The notes under the pieces are model-generated. The model worked only from the letters and a program-made list of their open reading frames with translations. It was not told the origin of the DNA and made no database searches. 64,000 bases of DNA, taken from contig NC_014502.1 of NCBI RefSeq assembly GCF_000147335.1, positions 227,994 through 291,993 of the forward strand. Direction: 5' to 3'. Of the stretch, positions 19,401-27,463 are shown one piece after another (positions within the stretch are counted from its first letter, which is position 1; the number at the start of each line of letters is the position of its first letter). The stretch comes from Gloeothece verrucosa PCC 7822 (GTDB lineage Bacteria > Cyanobacteriota > Cyanobacteriia > Cyanobacteriales > Microcystaceae). The translations under genes were made by a program, and so were the position numbers.

Positions 19401-22400
19401 TAACTTAAAAGAATACAACCAAGTTCCTCCCCAACTGTACAAAGAAGGAGATGTTCAGTTAAGAATATCGCCCATTGCGCTCAATGCTCCTGAAGGAGAA
19501 CAAATTAAACGGCTATGGGAGGTGTACAACCCGGATTTGGAGCGGTGGCACTCATTCGGGTTATCCTCTTCTAAGGGGGCACAACTTCCCTTGGGGACAT
19601 ACGCTACAGGTACGATAGGAGGAGAGAACCCGGCTACAGCCGGACTTGATATCATGACTCCATCAATACGAGATAAACTTAAACCGTTCCTCGATGGAGG
19701 GGGACAGATAATCTTCGGTCAGATCAACAAATATGCCGCAGCCGGAGAAGTTTTTAAAGGAGAAAATCAAACCTTTACCCTACGTCGCTTTACTCCTTCG
19801 ACAGAGTATGTTGTTTCATTCGGCGATAAAACTTTTGGTATTGTTGACCCGGCTTCGATAAGCCAAATAGCTAAAACCCAATCAGTTAAGGCTTTTATTA
19901 CTACCTATGGCAGTGATCAAGGACGCTATGCGATCGCTACTCTTGATAGCGGTGAGAAACTAAGGATAAACAAAATATCCTTCAGGGGACATGATGATTT
20001 TAAAGCACAGTCATTTATTGACGAACCGGTAAAATTAAGCATCAAGGCATCCAACGGCAAAGAAGAGTTAGGTGTTGAGACAATAATTGATGGAAAGCCT
20101 CAAATTATCGGAGTTATCGGCAATCATAAACAGCAGAACCCCGGACGGCAAGCACTCTTGAATACTAAACTGCCACTAGATGGGTTAACATTTGATGCGG
20201 CTATTACCTCAAGGCTTACTTTAGGATTAATACACATTAATCCAGAAACAATAAAATATCCTGAACTTGGAGAATGGACAAAAACTACACAGTTGGTACC
20301 TGATGAGCCGCATCTTAAGCTCCCCAAAGACGCGGCTTATTTTCTCAATTCTTTATCAACACACCCAACATTACTATCATTAAATGATGAAAAATGGCAA
20401 TTGCCCAATGGGAATATTAAAGAGTTTCCCACCTTCAAGATAACCGTTGATGTTCGCAAAGCCGGTGCTTTAGAGAAATATTTAACGGCAAATAATATTC
20501 CCAATGCTATCAGATTTGATGACGAGGATAAACTGCGCTCTCTAATTACCTTCGCCATGCTAGAGGGAGATTTCCCCCCCGCTATACGCAGAAATTTAGA
20601 AGATAAATTTGGGAACGTATTGAATCAAACTGAATACAAAAAGCGAAGAGAAGAGATTCTTCCCTTCAGTCAGGAAGTCCAAAAATTATTTTCTCTAAGG
20701 GAAGAACTTCAATCTTATTTAAATATTGAACCGCCCGTCGTACAAGCGCGTCAGTTACCCATTTTATTAAATGATGAACAACAACAAACGAAAAACCAAG
20801 AGCTAAATGATAAATCCTCCCTCCGAGGGGCATCACCAGCCGAACCAATTATTATTTCATCTGATTCATCTGACCCCCTACTGGCTGCATTGACTAACCC
20901 AACAGAAGCCGCACACTACAAAGGGAATATTTTAGCTCATTATCCCGTTAGCTTTCGGGATAATCCTGATAGGCCGGCTATCAATAAAAACCATCCCGAT
21001 TACGACTATTACAAAGCCGAGAAATACTTTAGTCATAAAGCCGCAGGTGTACCCTTTGTCAGCACTGAGGATGCCTACAAATATTATGCCCGTTCTCTCG
21101 ATACTCATGAACAAAAAGAAGCACTCATGGGTGAAATAATAGCGGCTAAATTGACTCAGTATCCCAAACTTACTCTAGCACTCTTTAAACGTGGAGGAGT
21201 GGAGTATTTAGAGAAATGCTCCCATACAACCGGTGCCAATAATGCTTTCTGGGAAGGCATTGGGCGCGACAGTGCTTTCATTCGAGCATTAATTAAGGGG
21301 TATGAGATAGCGATCACACAGAAGGCGACCTTCTTTGACGAACGGGGCAGATTGAAAAAACCCGATCATCCGGGAATTTTAGTGCCTCCAGGTTCTTCGG
21401 ACGCGGTTGAGAGAAACCGAGTTAAGGATCGGGCGATGGCTGCGATCGCTACTCAATTTATTGGGTTTCCCGTCGATAAGACGATGGATACATCCACAAA
21501 AGATTATCAAGCTGCCTGGAATTTATGCGCTCGGGCTAATACCGGGTCATATACGGCTGAAGATATTATTATGGTGTCCGGTAACCTGCCCCGTAGAACG
21601 GGGCAGGGCACAATTACCCCAGAACAAGTACAGCAAACGTTTGAGGAACAATATAAGCCGCTATTAGAAAAGGCCATCGCCGCCGGGGCGGGTTTCGTAG
21701 TGGGAAATGCGGATGGTACTGATCAATTAGTACAAGCTTATTTAAAAGATTTGGGTTACGAGCTTAAGCCCAATGCCGGGGGATATATGGAGGTATCTAC
21801 CGACAAACACAAAGCGACTATTGATGAACCCTCTACAACACCTATCAAAAAAATTACTCTTTATACCGACTCTGATGCAGCTAAAACAATTACGTTAGAT
21901 GAATCAACCAATGAACAGTCATCACCCTCATCAATAAAATCTTCTTGTGTTGTTCAACCAGAAGCAGTAGAACCCTCTAAAAAAGTAAAAGCTTCCACAT
22001 CAATAGATCAAGCTATAGTTACTCCCTCATCTACACAACAGCCAAACCATGAAATATCACTTATTACCTCCGTAACCCCATCATCACCAGATGTTCCAGT
22101 TTATATAACTGAGCCTACTGAGAAACCATCAACAGCGATCACTTCTCCAGAAGAACAAGAAACGACTATCACATCTGTAGAACGACCAACCACCCATTCT
22201 GAACCAAAAGCCGTTGATTTAATTAAAATATTATTGGACAAAAGTTTTATGCCAGAGAATATCTCTATTCAACAACAAAGAACCGAAAAGGTAGCTCCCG
22301 TATTGATGGCTTTACTTGAAGCTAAGAACGTCACCCAAGCTTCAGGGTTTTCTTACGATGACTCCTTGAATATAGCTCGTTATGAGGGCACAGAAACGCT

Positions 22401-22689
22401 CATCACCTTCGATGGAAAACAATTAACCTTGTGGGATAAGCAAACCCGATTAGAGAAAATGATCGCGACAGGCAGCCGTAACCCAAATACGGGCGATATT
22501 CAGTGGAAAGCACAACATTTACCTCACCTTGGCAATGGTTTAAGTGCGGCTGATGTCCACCGAATAGCCAATCCAAAAGTGATCAGTATCATCAAGGAAA
22601 CCCTACTCAAAGCTCATCAGCAGGAGTGTCAAAAAGAACAATTGGCTACCTTAAATAATGGCAATGGGCACAGACTTAGGGGGAGGTAA
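16447..22689 (+). CDS. Giant RdRP/YonO-like RNA polymerase with NADAR-like and SLOG-like domains
   Basis: 2080 residues. Three motifs match the two-barrel RNA polymerases of the RdRP/QDE-1/YonO group. DCHGKMSPALA at 164-174 resembles the D-G-x-G-x-I-S-P-x-L-A block. AIQFRIG...AKGTL at 184-202 resembles the FQIR-x-G-x-x-KG block. GMDFDGD at 527-533 is the Mg-binding DxDGD signature with D529, D531 and D533. A second region (about 1490-1625) resembles NADAR: TEDAYKYYA, IIAAKLTQYPKL, GGVEYLEKCSH, AFWEGIG. A third (about 1705-1775) resembles SLOG/YspA: MVSGNLPRR, then GFVVGNADGTDQLVQAYL. A serine/threonine/proline-rich linker and an unassigned tail follow. No ribosome site is evident. Template, product and role are unknown; transcription of plasmid genes or RNA-templated synthesis are both possible. 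The polymerase motifs are convincing, the two later domains moderately so. Confidence 0.75.
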   Translation: MTLHIKHIDLISGEYIANPFPNQRSEQPYWVEKLENSLLESFCPDIPLSVGHLDDFYLQTDDPNRIALAENILANHPEGHKLILANGTRFFYAPAEYEPIINHILAGVEVENPDLKNRGAYASLLTSDQKLNQTHKATILIVDDETGENGGILDDLDAKKLTGDCHGKMSPALANEVFGTDNKAIQFRIGLLKDKYIAKGTLTPRWLDGDEHKHFRTLKFSDPANIPNIDLVLPISSFKGTAKGHIKPGLITTEIVITEKDRSRESGERGSLISASQPVQYYTEALKDVTPLLESTLEELQASLLDPRKLEKLYIKATLSDDTDNEFDSFQFKDLIAELIQSDEHGQLRETEFYKKKLEQFQAKQWKESATGKLVKFKRAVVIPSKDLNLGELYWSGFDPEQSVIGFRSPMIGKNGLRVSRNIPVEEALAPDGQPLQGVLVINEVSWSRLHRQLSDEINSAIATYPDKQAQLQPILDQLPTAKQLKDSSGKQRVSLIDSINEKIEPLSLVGIKITPLPYETDNEADGMDFDGDTYGFEKKENYPNLALAALLHAQSPDTPIKKEDKLSFDPGWSFERVALFMANSPVGVINNQVTTVQSFKNELQILRDYGKPSQQIEYATHLANTANKLITAEKKKNHPRPIPSEYTQQIYQISEIATEPINLESATKIFDLQEQIYDELLIEAQYNNQIAVDMFKSARAPSIDRIQQDKLALSRKLTTITDKKQQGLYVGNRTLKATGVTPVELMAHLTNAAYQSQALESRPLHQFRHFFPSDFSEQQLLEVTEKKNQFDQLWNAAQTLKKEKDTEPGPVLNFTTIMGDQILLTNIIKFDTISHFQALKEYELTVTFRLNDDPKTQKTHQLLAQTTINGETIALGTVKESDREKYKIKPHQTLSGRAKLGQALSDDEIKLLFDQAFNGARTWKESLAPEGIQQYFGATGYLATRENKDPKSTTNTTQHFLFAAFTPEIVERSKTLQFTEFNVDNLKEYNQVPPQLYKEGDVQLRISPIALNAPEGEQIKRLWEVYNPDLERWHSFGLSSSKGAQLPLGTYATGTIGGENPATAGLDIMTPSIRDKLKPFLDGGGQIIFGQINKYAAAGEVFKGENQTFTLRRFTPSTEYVVSFGDKTFGIVDPASISQIAKTQSVKAFITTYGSDQGRYAIATLDSGEKLRINKISFRGHDDFKAQSFIDEPVKLSIKASNGKEELGVETIIDGKPQIIGVIGNHKQQNPGRQALLNTKLPLDGLTFDAAITSRLTLGLIHINPETIKYPELGEWTKTTQLVPDEPHLKLPKDAAYFLNSLSTHPTLLSLNDEKWQLPNGNIKEFPTFKITVDVRKAGALEKYLTANNIPNAIRFDDEDKLRSLITFAMLEGDFPPAIRRNLEDKFGNVLNQTEYKKRREEILPFSQEVQKLFSLREELQSYLNIEPPVVQARQLPILLNDEQQQTKNQELNDKSSLRGASPAEPIIISSDSSDPLLAALTNPTEAAHYKGNILAHYPVSFRDNPDRPAINKNHPDYDYYKAEKYFSHKAAGVPFVSTEDAYKYYARSLDTHEQKEALMGEIIAAKLTQYPKLTLALFKRGGVEYLEKCSHTTGANNAFWEGIGRDSAFIRALIKGYEIAITQKATFFDERGRLKKPDHPGILVPPGSSDAVERNRVKDRAMAAIATQFIGFPVDKTMDTSTKDYQAAWNLCARANTGSYTAEDIIMVSGNLPRRTGQGTITPEQVQQTFEEQYKPLLEKAIAAGAGFVVGNADGTDQLVQAYLKDLGYELKPNAGGYMEVSTDKHKATIDEPSTTPIKKITLYTDSDAAKTITLDESTNEQSSPSSIKSSCVVQPEAVEPSKKVKASTSIDQAIVTPSSTQQPNHEISLITSVTPSSPDVPVYITEPTEKPSTAITSPEEQETTITSVERPTTHSEPKAVDLIKILLDKSFMPENISIQQQRTEKVAPVLMALLEAKNVTQASGFSYDDSLNIARYEGTETLITFDGKQLTLWDKQTRLEKMIATGSRNPNTGDIQWKAQHLPHLGNGLSAADVHRIANPKVISIIKETLLKAHQQECQKEQLATLNNGNGHRLRGR

Positions 22690-22704
22690 TCAAACCCAAT
22701 CTAG

Positions 22705-22748
22705 AAAAATAAAGTTAATAAATTTCTCTATTTATCGACTTTATTTTT
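22705..22748. terminator. Inverted repeat, likely bidirectional terminator
   Basis: AAAAATAAAGT (22705-22715) and ACTTTATTTTT (22738-22748) are exact 11-bp arms between two convergent genes. The right arm ends in a T-run for the rightward gene and the left arm gives one for the leftward gene. Confidence 0.6.
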
Positions 22749-22794
22749 CTTTTACAACTTCTTTTTATTTTGAAAATAACAAGCGATCGCTACC

Positions 22795-23748
22795 CTAGCC
22801 CTTCTTCTTATTGTTCCATCGCTTTTTCTTTTTTTTGCCCGATTGATCAGACATTTGCTTATAAACCCCCATCTCTTCGAGATATATCTCCCTCAGTTTC
22901 CATGCTGCCATCCGACGGGCATCCGTAACCGTCCAACACTCGATTTTAGGCAACTCATCAATATCGGAGAAGCCCTTCAAGTAAGCCAATTTAGCAGTAA
23001 GATCAACAAGAGTTTGGGCTATTAACTTACAGCAAGAATGGGGATGGCGAACCACTTGCTCCTCGGCGAAGCGAATAATTATCCAGTTGTTTTCTAAAAA
23101 ATACTGATTTCTACGTTTATCCTTCTCGTCATCGATGCAATGATGGGGTCGCTTACTTTTTCCCTCGTAGGGTTCATCAATTTCTATATCGATATGTAAC
23201 CCTGTAGTAGGATCAATATACACAATGTCGTGACTGTATTTCAACTGACTGCCTGGAATAGGAAACTCACCCCCATAGCTCACCAAATCCTTAAAATATC
23301 CCTTTAATATCTCAAAGAAGTATTTCTCGCTGACCCCCTGTTGAGCAAGGGACTTTCCCGTTGGCTGTAAAACCTTACCCTGTAGCAACTCCCTTAATTG
23401 TGCGGCTCGTAGTTTGGGGTTAACCCAACTCTTACGTTGGTGATACCGTTGCATCAACCTCTGAGTTTTCTGCCATTTCTCCATTTTTAAGGAGTAATCA
23501 AACTCAAGCTCTCTATAATATTGTTTCAACCACTTCTTTAATGCCCACAGTCCCAATATCACCCCTATTATCCCAAACATCACCAAAAACAAGCTGCTCG
23601 GATTCCATTGAGCCTTGATTAAAATGAAAGCAAGGAATCCTATTAATGCTCCAACGCCGCCCCACAACCAAGGTGATTGAGTGCAGCGAGGTAATTGGAT
23701 TAATTGTTGTCGTTGTGGCAACGAGTATGTGGGTAATCGCACTTTCAT
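22795..23748 (-). CDS. Membrane-anchored restriction-fold (DUF559-like) nuclease
   Basis: 317 residues from the ATG at 23748 (MKVRLPTYSLP). An in-frame TTG at 23802 would add 18 residues but has no ribosome site. Two adjacent membrane helices (LWGGVGALIGFLAFIL and SLFLVMFGIIGVILGLWAL) lie near the N-terminus. A basic helical region follows. The C-terminal part has the restriction-endonuclease pattern: FPIPGSQLKYSHDIVYID, then HIDIEIDEPY, then DKRRNQYFLENNWIIIRFAEEQV. This is the D...ExD/E...Rn-x-x-L-x-x-x-GW-x-V-x-RF layout of DUF559/Vsr-like nucleases. The end is lysine-rich (KKKKKRWNNKKKG). It would act on DNA at the membrane, perhaps as defence or in DNA entry; this is inferred. Confidence 0.65.
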   Translation of the reverse strand: MKVRLPTYSLPQRQQLIQLPRCTQSPWLWGGVGALIGFLAFILIKAQWNPSSLFLVMFGIIGVILGLWALKKWLKQYYRELEFDYSLKMEKWQKTQRLMQRYHQRKSWVNPKLRAAQLRELLQGKVLQPTGKSLAQQGVSEKYFFEILKGYFKDLVSYGGEFPIPGSQLKYSHDIVYIDPTTGLHIDIEIDEPYEGKSKRPHHCIDDEKDKRRNQYFLENNWIIIRFAEEQVVRHPHSCCKLIAQTLVDLTAKLAYLKGFSDIDELPKIECWTVTDARRMAAWKLREIYLEEMGVYKQMSDQSGKKKKKRWNNKKKG

Positions 23749-23974
23749 TGATGAATGGAAGAGTGTGATCGATTTGGGAATTAGTACAACGGGGTAAGGC
23801 AAAATCTTTTTTTTTAAAAGTAATTATCTGTAAAAATTTTACTTGATTAAACTTAAGCAAGTCATCTTGAAGTCATCTAAAAAAAAAATTTTCAAAATCT
23901 ATATTAGGGCAGATAAATTTTTTCGCCCAAATGTTGATGATTAAACTATCCTTAAAACTCAGCACTTAAAACTT

Positions 23975-24307
23975 ATGAAAAACCTGTTAAACCCCACAAT
24001 CAAATCTTTAGTCGCGTTGGTGCTTTTCCCAATTCTAACTTTTTCATTAAGTCCCAAGCTTGTCAAAGCTCAAACCGACTATTCACAATTCCAAAACAAT
24101 CCGTTAGAAAAACAAAATGATCGTACAGAACGCCGAAATAATCGTCAACTAGACCGACAAAATGACCGTACAGAACGTCAAGATAACCGTCAACTAGACC
24201 GGCAAAATGACCGTACAGAACGTCAAGATAACCGTCAACTAGACCGACAAAATGACCGTACAGAACGTCAAAATAATCGTCAGTCACTAGAAGATAGTGG
24301 CAGCTAA
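23975..24307 (+). CDS. Secreted tandem-repeat protein
   Basis: 110 residues. A signal peptide (basic NPTIK, hydrophobic SLVALVLFPILTFSL, cleavage near KLVKAQ) leads to a mature part built of four 15-residue repeats of the form RQNDRTERQDNRQLD. These are hydrophilic, with alternating charge and many Asn and Gln. Such extended charged repeats usually lie in the periplasm or outside the cell, but no function is known. The DNA repeats are nearly identical, so copy number may vary between strains. It is a single gene between opposite neighbours. Confidence 0.75.
   Translation: MKNLLNPTIKSLVALVLFPILTFSLSPKLVKAQTDYSQFQNNPLEKQNDRTERRNNRQLDRQNDRTERQDNRQLDRQNDRTERQDNRQLDRQNDRTERQNNRQSLEDSGS
24110..24289 (+). 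repeat. Four 45-bp tandem repeats inside a coding region
   Basis: Units start at 24110, 24155, 24200 and 24245. The middle two differ by very few bases and the first and last are slightly diverged. Each codes for one 15-residue protein repeat. Confidence 0.85.
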
Positions 24308-24377
24308 TAATATTGCCTGAATATAGCCAAAGGCTCAAGGCAGCCGGATTTTTACAAATTAACTTGAATCTAGAAGA

Positions 24378-24397
24378 GGGCACTCTCTGAGGTGCCC
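24378..24397. terminator. Hairpin GGGCAC/GTGCCC
   Basis: A perfect 6-bp GC-rich stem with an 8-nt loop, 70 nt past the stop of the repeat protein and before the convergent gene at 24448. It is followed by AATTTAG rather than a pure T-run. Confidence 0.5.
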
Positions 24398-24447
24398 AAT
24401 TTAGTATAAACAATTAGTCAGGAAGCCTTTTTTTTTACGCCTGAGTG

Positions 24448-24681
24448 TCAATAGCTAATTTGATCACCAACGATTAAAATAATTTTATAAACCCCAAAAT
24501 TCAGTAAACTGTAACAGCTTATAACCCCTACTGCTGCCCAAAAATAAATTAAAATATCTTCGTCTTCAACAGTCTTTATAAGATATTGTTGATAAAAATA
24601 TTTTAGTCTTCCCACTAACCACTTGAGCAAAATTAGAATGACTAGAGTCGCCAAAGAAAATATCAGTAATTTTGAAATCAT
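24448..24681 (-). CDS. Small membrane protein, hypothetical
   Basis: 77 residues from the ATG at 24681. Two hydrophobic segments (LLIFSLATLVILILLKWLV and IYFWAAVGVISCYSLLNFGV) flank a charged loop (KTVEDED). It follows the probable partition operon and may be its last gene. No family is recognised. Confidence 0.55.
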   Translation of the reverse strand: MISKLLIFSLATLVILILLKWLVGRLKYFYQQYLIKTVEDEDILIYFWAAVGVISCYSLLNFGVYKIILIVGDQISY

Positions 24682-24784
24682 CACTCAAAATCCCATTGTT
24701 CTTGAAAAAATTTAAAATCAACTCTTTTCTCTTTTAATTCTTGTAAGGGCTGGTGCAGCCTAACCCCTACAAGATTTTATTAAA

Positions 24785-25171
24785 TCAATTAGACGGTTTA
24801 TTATCTCCAATATTCCAATCCCAAACCTTGTAATTAGGTTTCCAATAAACCTTAAAGGTTGAAGGAGACAAAACTGTCAAACCATGAGGGATAATAAATA
24901 GTGAACTAATCAACAGAGCTTGTAATATCCAATTCCTCTGCGAAAGGATAACTAAGCCTTTTTTATTAATTGAGGTCGGCCTTATTGGCTCTTTTAATTT
25001 TTTTTTTTCATTTTTTATCTCCCTTTCAAGGTTCTTTGCAAGTTGATCCATGAACATGACGAATAAAATTCTCAATAACAATTGGGAATACCAAGGTAAT
25101 TCGTCGTAATTAAATGGACGAATTGATCTATCAAGTAGAGAATCCGTTAATTCGATTTCGGGTTTTTCCAT
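24785..25171 (-). CDS. Hypothetical protein with membrane segments
   Basis: About 128 residues from the ATG at 25171, chosen for the GAGG 9 nt upstream; an in-frame ATG at 25219 lacks a clear site. PWYSQLLLRILFVMFMDQLAK is amphipathic to hydrophobic. A lysine/glutamate-rich helix follows, then a hydrophobic segment (WILQALLISSLFIIPHGLTVL). No family is recognised. Confidence 0.55.
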   Translation of the reverse strand: MEKPEIELTDSLLDRSIRPFNYDELPWYSQLLLRILFVMFMDQLAKNLEREIKNEKKKLKEPIRPTSINKKGLVILSQRNWILQALLISSLFIIPHGLTVLSPSTFKVYWKPNYKVWDWNIGDNKPSN

Positions 25172-25304
25172 TTTATATGTCCTCATTTCAAGTTTTTGGT
25201 TTTTTTCAAAGCCATTCAATAAAAAGCTAGGAAATAATTTTGAGAAAGTTGAAAAAAGCGTGAGAATTAATTGGGTTAAAGTTTGGCTCTAACTAAAACC
25301 CAGA

Positions 25305-25547
25305 CTAGCCACCCCACCTAAAATTAATTAAAAAAACTCCGATCACCCCAAGTCCAAACAGAAGAAAAATTTCGCCCAAGTTGGGGGAGTGATAATTTTT
25401 GACTTGAAAATCCCAATTATTATTGACAATTATTACAATAATCAAAATTATTAAAGTAAAAATTGAAGGGGTCAATAATTGGTCTAAGGCATAAGAGGGA
25501 AAATTGCGGGATAGCCAAATATCTAGATTTGGCAACTGATCGATCAT
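25305..25547 (-). CDS. Small membrane protein, hypothetical
   Basis: 80 residues with two clear membrane helices: SIFTLIILIIVIIV at about 28-41 and IFLLFGLGVIGVFLI at about 60-74. AAGGAA lies 8 nt upstream of the ATG. It is 17 nt downstream of the next leftward gene, so it probably belongs to the same operon. Confidence 0.6.
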   Translation of the reverse strand: MIDQLPNLDIWLSRNFPSYALDQLLTPSIFTLIILIIVIIVNNNWDFQVKNYHSPNLGEIFLLFGLGVIGVFLINFRWGG

Positions 25548-25563
25548 GAAAATTCCTTAACTC

Positions 25564-26283
25564 CTATTGATATTTTCTTTGTCCGGGTGGAACAACCCAT
25601 AAAGCGCAGAATCCTGATTTTATTTGACTTCCGCCTAGGGATAATTTGACTCCCAACTTGTCCATCTCGGCCATGCAGCGCCCGCTATCGAGATAAGCCT
25701 TATTCCACTCGTAGAGTTGACGGGCGAATTTACCGTCCTTTGACTGTGCCCAGGCTAGTGTTATCGCTTCATCAAGGGTTGCGATTTTCACTCCTGACGA
25801 AGCCAATTGATTTACGCTCACTGTAGCTCCTATTCCACTAATAAAACCGAAACCGAATACCGCCGCGAATAGAGCAAGCCCCGGTATCAGTACCTTCGAC
25901 GGGCGTTTCAACTGCAATGCTTCGGTCTTCCCTATTAACTCTTTCACCGAAGCCGCTATCAATTTTTGAGTAGAAGCTACCGCATCAACTGAGGTTTTCT
26001 GTTGGTGTTTCCTCATGTCCTCGATGGTTAGTTCTAATGCGGCTGGTGCTTCTTCGAGCATCACTTGCAAAGAGCCAACGGCTATCAACACCAGGAATAA
26101 TGGGTCATTGGCATTAAGTCCATGTTTGACGACAAGATTTAATACTTTAGCCCTGAATATTGTATCCTTATCATCAAGCACCTGGACCAAAAGACTTTTA
26201 GTTTCGCCATCTAGTTCCTCCCACAACTCCTCGAATTGCTCATCAGTGGGAAAGGTGTTCGGTTTGATTGCTATCGCTGTCAT
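25564..26283 (-). CDS. Single-span membrane protein of the partition operon
   Basis: 239 residues. The N-terminal half is soluble and helical (FPTDEQFEELWEELDGETKSL, then IFRAKVLNLVVKHGL). A transmembrane segment (LIPGLALFAAVFGFGFISGIG) at about 130-155 follows. The C-terminal part is presumably outside and carries two cysteines (GRCMAEM, SGFCALWVVPPGQ). A strong GGAGG lies before the ATG, 9 nt past the ParA-like gene. I recall similar proteins, called DUF6753, on cyanobacterial plasmids, but cannot verify this here. It could tether the ATPase to the membrane; this is inference from gene order. Confidence 0.65.
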   Translation of the reverse strand: MTAIAIKPNTFPTDEQFEELWEELDGETKSLLVQVLDDKDTIFRAKVLNLVVKHGLNANDPLFLVLIAVGSLQVMLEEAPAALELTIEDMRKHQQKTSVDAVASTQKLIAASVKELIGKTEALQLKRPSKVLIPGLALFAAVFGFGFISGIGATVSVNQLASSGVKIATLDEAITLAWAQSKDGKFARQLYEWNKAYLDSGRCMAEMDKLGVKLSLGGSQIKSGFCALWVVPPGQRKYQ

Positions 26284-26292
26284 CGTTCCTCC

Positions 26293-27453
26293 CTAAAAAT
26301 CGTCGTTGCTAATTTTTACCTCCTCCATCAACTGCTGTGCTGAGAGAGGGACGGGTTCAGCACTCACCAAAAGGGAGCGTATTCCATTCTCCTTATTAGA
26401 CTCGGTTACCGTATGACCATTAACTTCATTGGCAGAATGTACATCGGGAATTGTGCTAGATTCTGCAACCGTATCGGGGAGAGCTTTGTTTTTTGTTCTC
26501 CTGTGCTTCTTAGCGGAGGCGGCTTTTTCCTTCTCAAGTTCCATCATTGCTAAAATAGGAGCGAACACTTCTGTGCTAGAAATAGCATCAAAGCACTTAT
26601 CCAAAAAAGTTTTAGCCCGTTGTTTGACCAGAATTCGGTCAAGAAGGGCGAACTGAGGATGCCTTTTAGTCCTGTCGGCAAGCTCGGCTAATCTAAGGCG
26701 ACTCTCCTTAAAACAACGCATCTCCGGCTTAGAGAAAATCAACTCAGGCATATCGATGACGGGGATCTTTAATTCCTTGATCCGTTTGGCGACCCCATGA
26801 AGGGCTAGACCCTCTCTGGCTCGTTTATTCAATCCCAAGTTACAGACGAGGATATGAGAGATCGGTTTGGTGAAGGTATTAATTGAATGTTCCAGTAAAT
26901 CCAAAGATTCAATGGTTCCATCTGTGACAAACCAGAAGTACATTTTTGTTGAGGAATCACCTTCTAAGGATTCTAAAATATCCCTCTGTTTTAGCCATCG
27001 GGTAATGATCACCTCAACCTGGGCCGGCAAATTGACGACCACTAGATTTCCCGATACAGCCTCCTCCAATATACGGTCAACCTTAAAGACATCCTCTTCA
27101 TCTTCACTGAAATATATATGAGCCAGAATACCAGGGGGCGATTCGCTCATATTGGGTTCAAGTGTTGCTACGGCGACATTGTCAGCCGCATAATTATAAT
27201 CCCCCGTTGTAGGCTTCTTCAAGTCTTGCGTTTGCCCTGTGGGAGTCGAGACTCCTTTAGCCCTACCGGCATGGGCAATTATCTCGTCATATTTTTCGGG
27301 TTCAAAGACCAACCCCACATCTGGCGAGGTGCGATCAGCATCATAGAATATATATTTAACCATCGTCAAGATTAAATATTCGAGTAGTGCCATGCACCAC
27401 ATTGATTTTCCAACGCCACCCTTCTCTCCGATGATGAAATGTAATTGATTCAT
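26293..27453 (-). CDS. ParA/MinD-type deviant Walker ATPase
   Basis: 386 residues. The N-terminus LHFIIGEKGGVGKSM has the deviant Walker A motif KGGVGKS (11-17) with its signature lysine. KYIFYDADRTSPDVG is the A' region and LVVVNLPAQVEVI fits Walker B. The nucleotide-binding part takes the first 250 residues. The rest is a charged tail (KKHRRTKNKALP) that may contact DNA or a partner. A GGAGG lies 8 nt upstream. Such ATPases position plasmids or protein clusters. Here it follows an actin-like ATPase and two RAFWLPLAC proteins in one operon, an unusual pairing of the two segregation motor types. Confidence 0.85.
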   Translation of the reverse strand: MNQLHFIIGEKGGVGKSMWCMALLEYLILTMVKYIFYDADRTSPDVGLVFEPEKYDEIIAHAGRAKGVSTPTGQTQDLKKPTTGDYNYAADNVAVATLEPNMSESPPGILAHIYFSEDEEDVFKVDRILEEAVSGNLVVVNLPAQVEVIITRWLKQRDILESLEGDSSTKMYFWFVTDGTIESLDLLEHSINTFTKPISHILVCNLGLNKRAREGLALHGVAKRIKELKIPVIDMPELIFSKPEMRCFKESRLRLAELADRTKRHPQFALLDRILVKQRAKTFLDKCFDAISSTEVFAPILAMMELEKEKAASAKKHRRTKNKALPDTVAESSTIPDVHSANEVNGHTVTESNKENGIRSLLVSAEPVPLSAQQLMEEVKISNDDF

Positions 27454-27463
27454 ATTTCCTCCA

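Noticed and set aside
24110..24289. Possible CRISPR array
   Set aside because: The units are contiguous 45-bp coding repeats without unique spacers and no cas genes are near.
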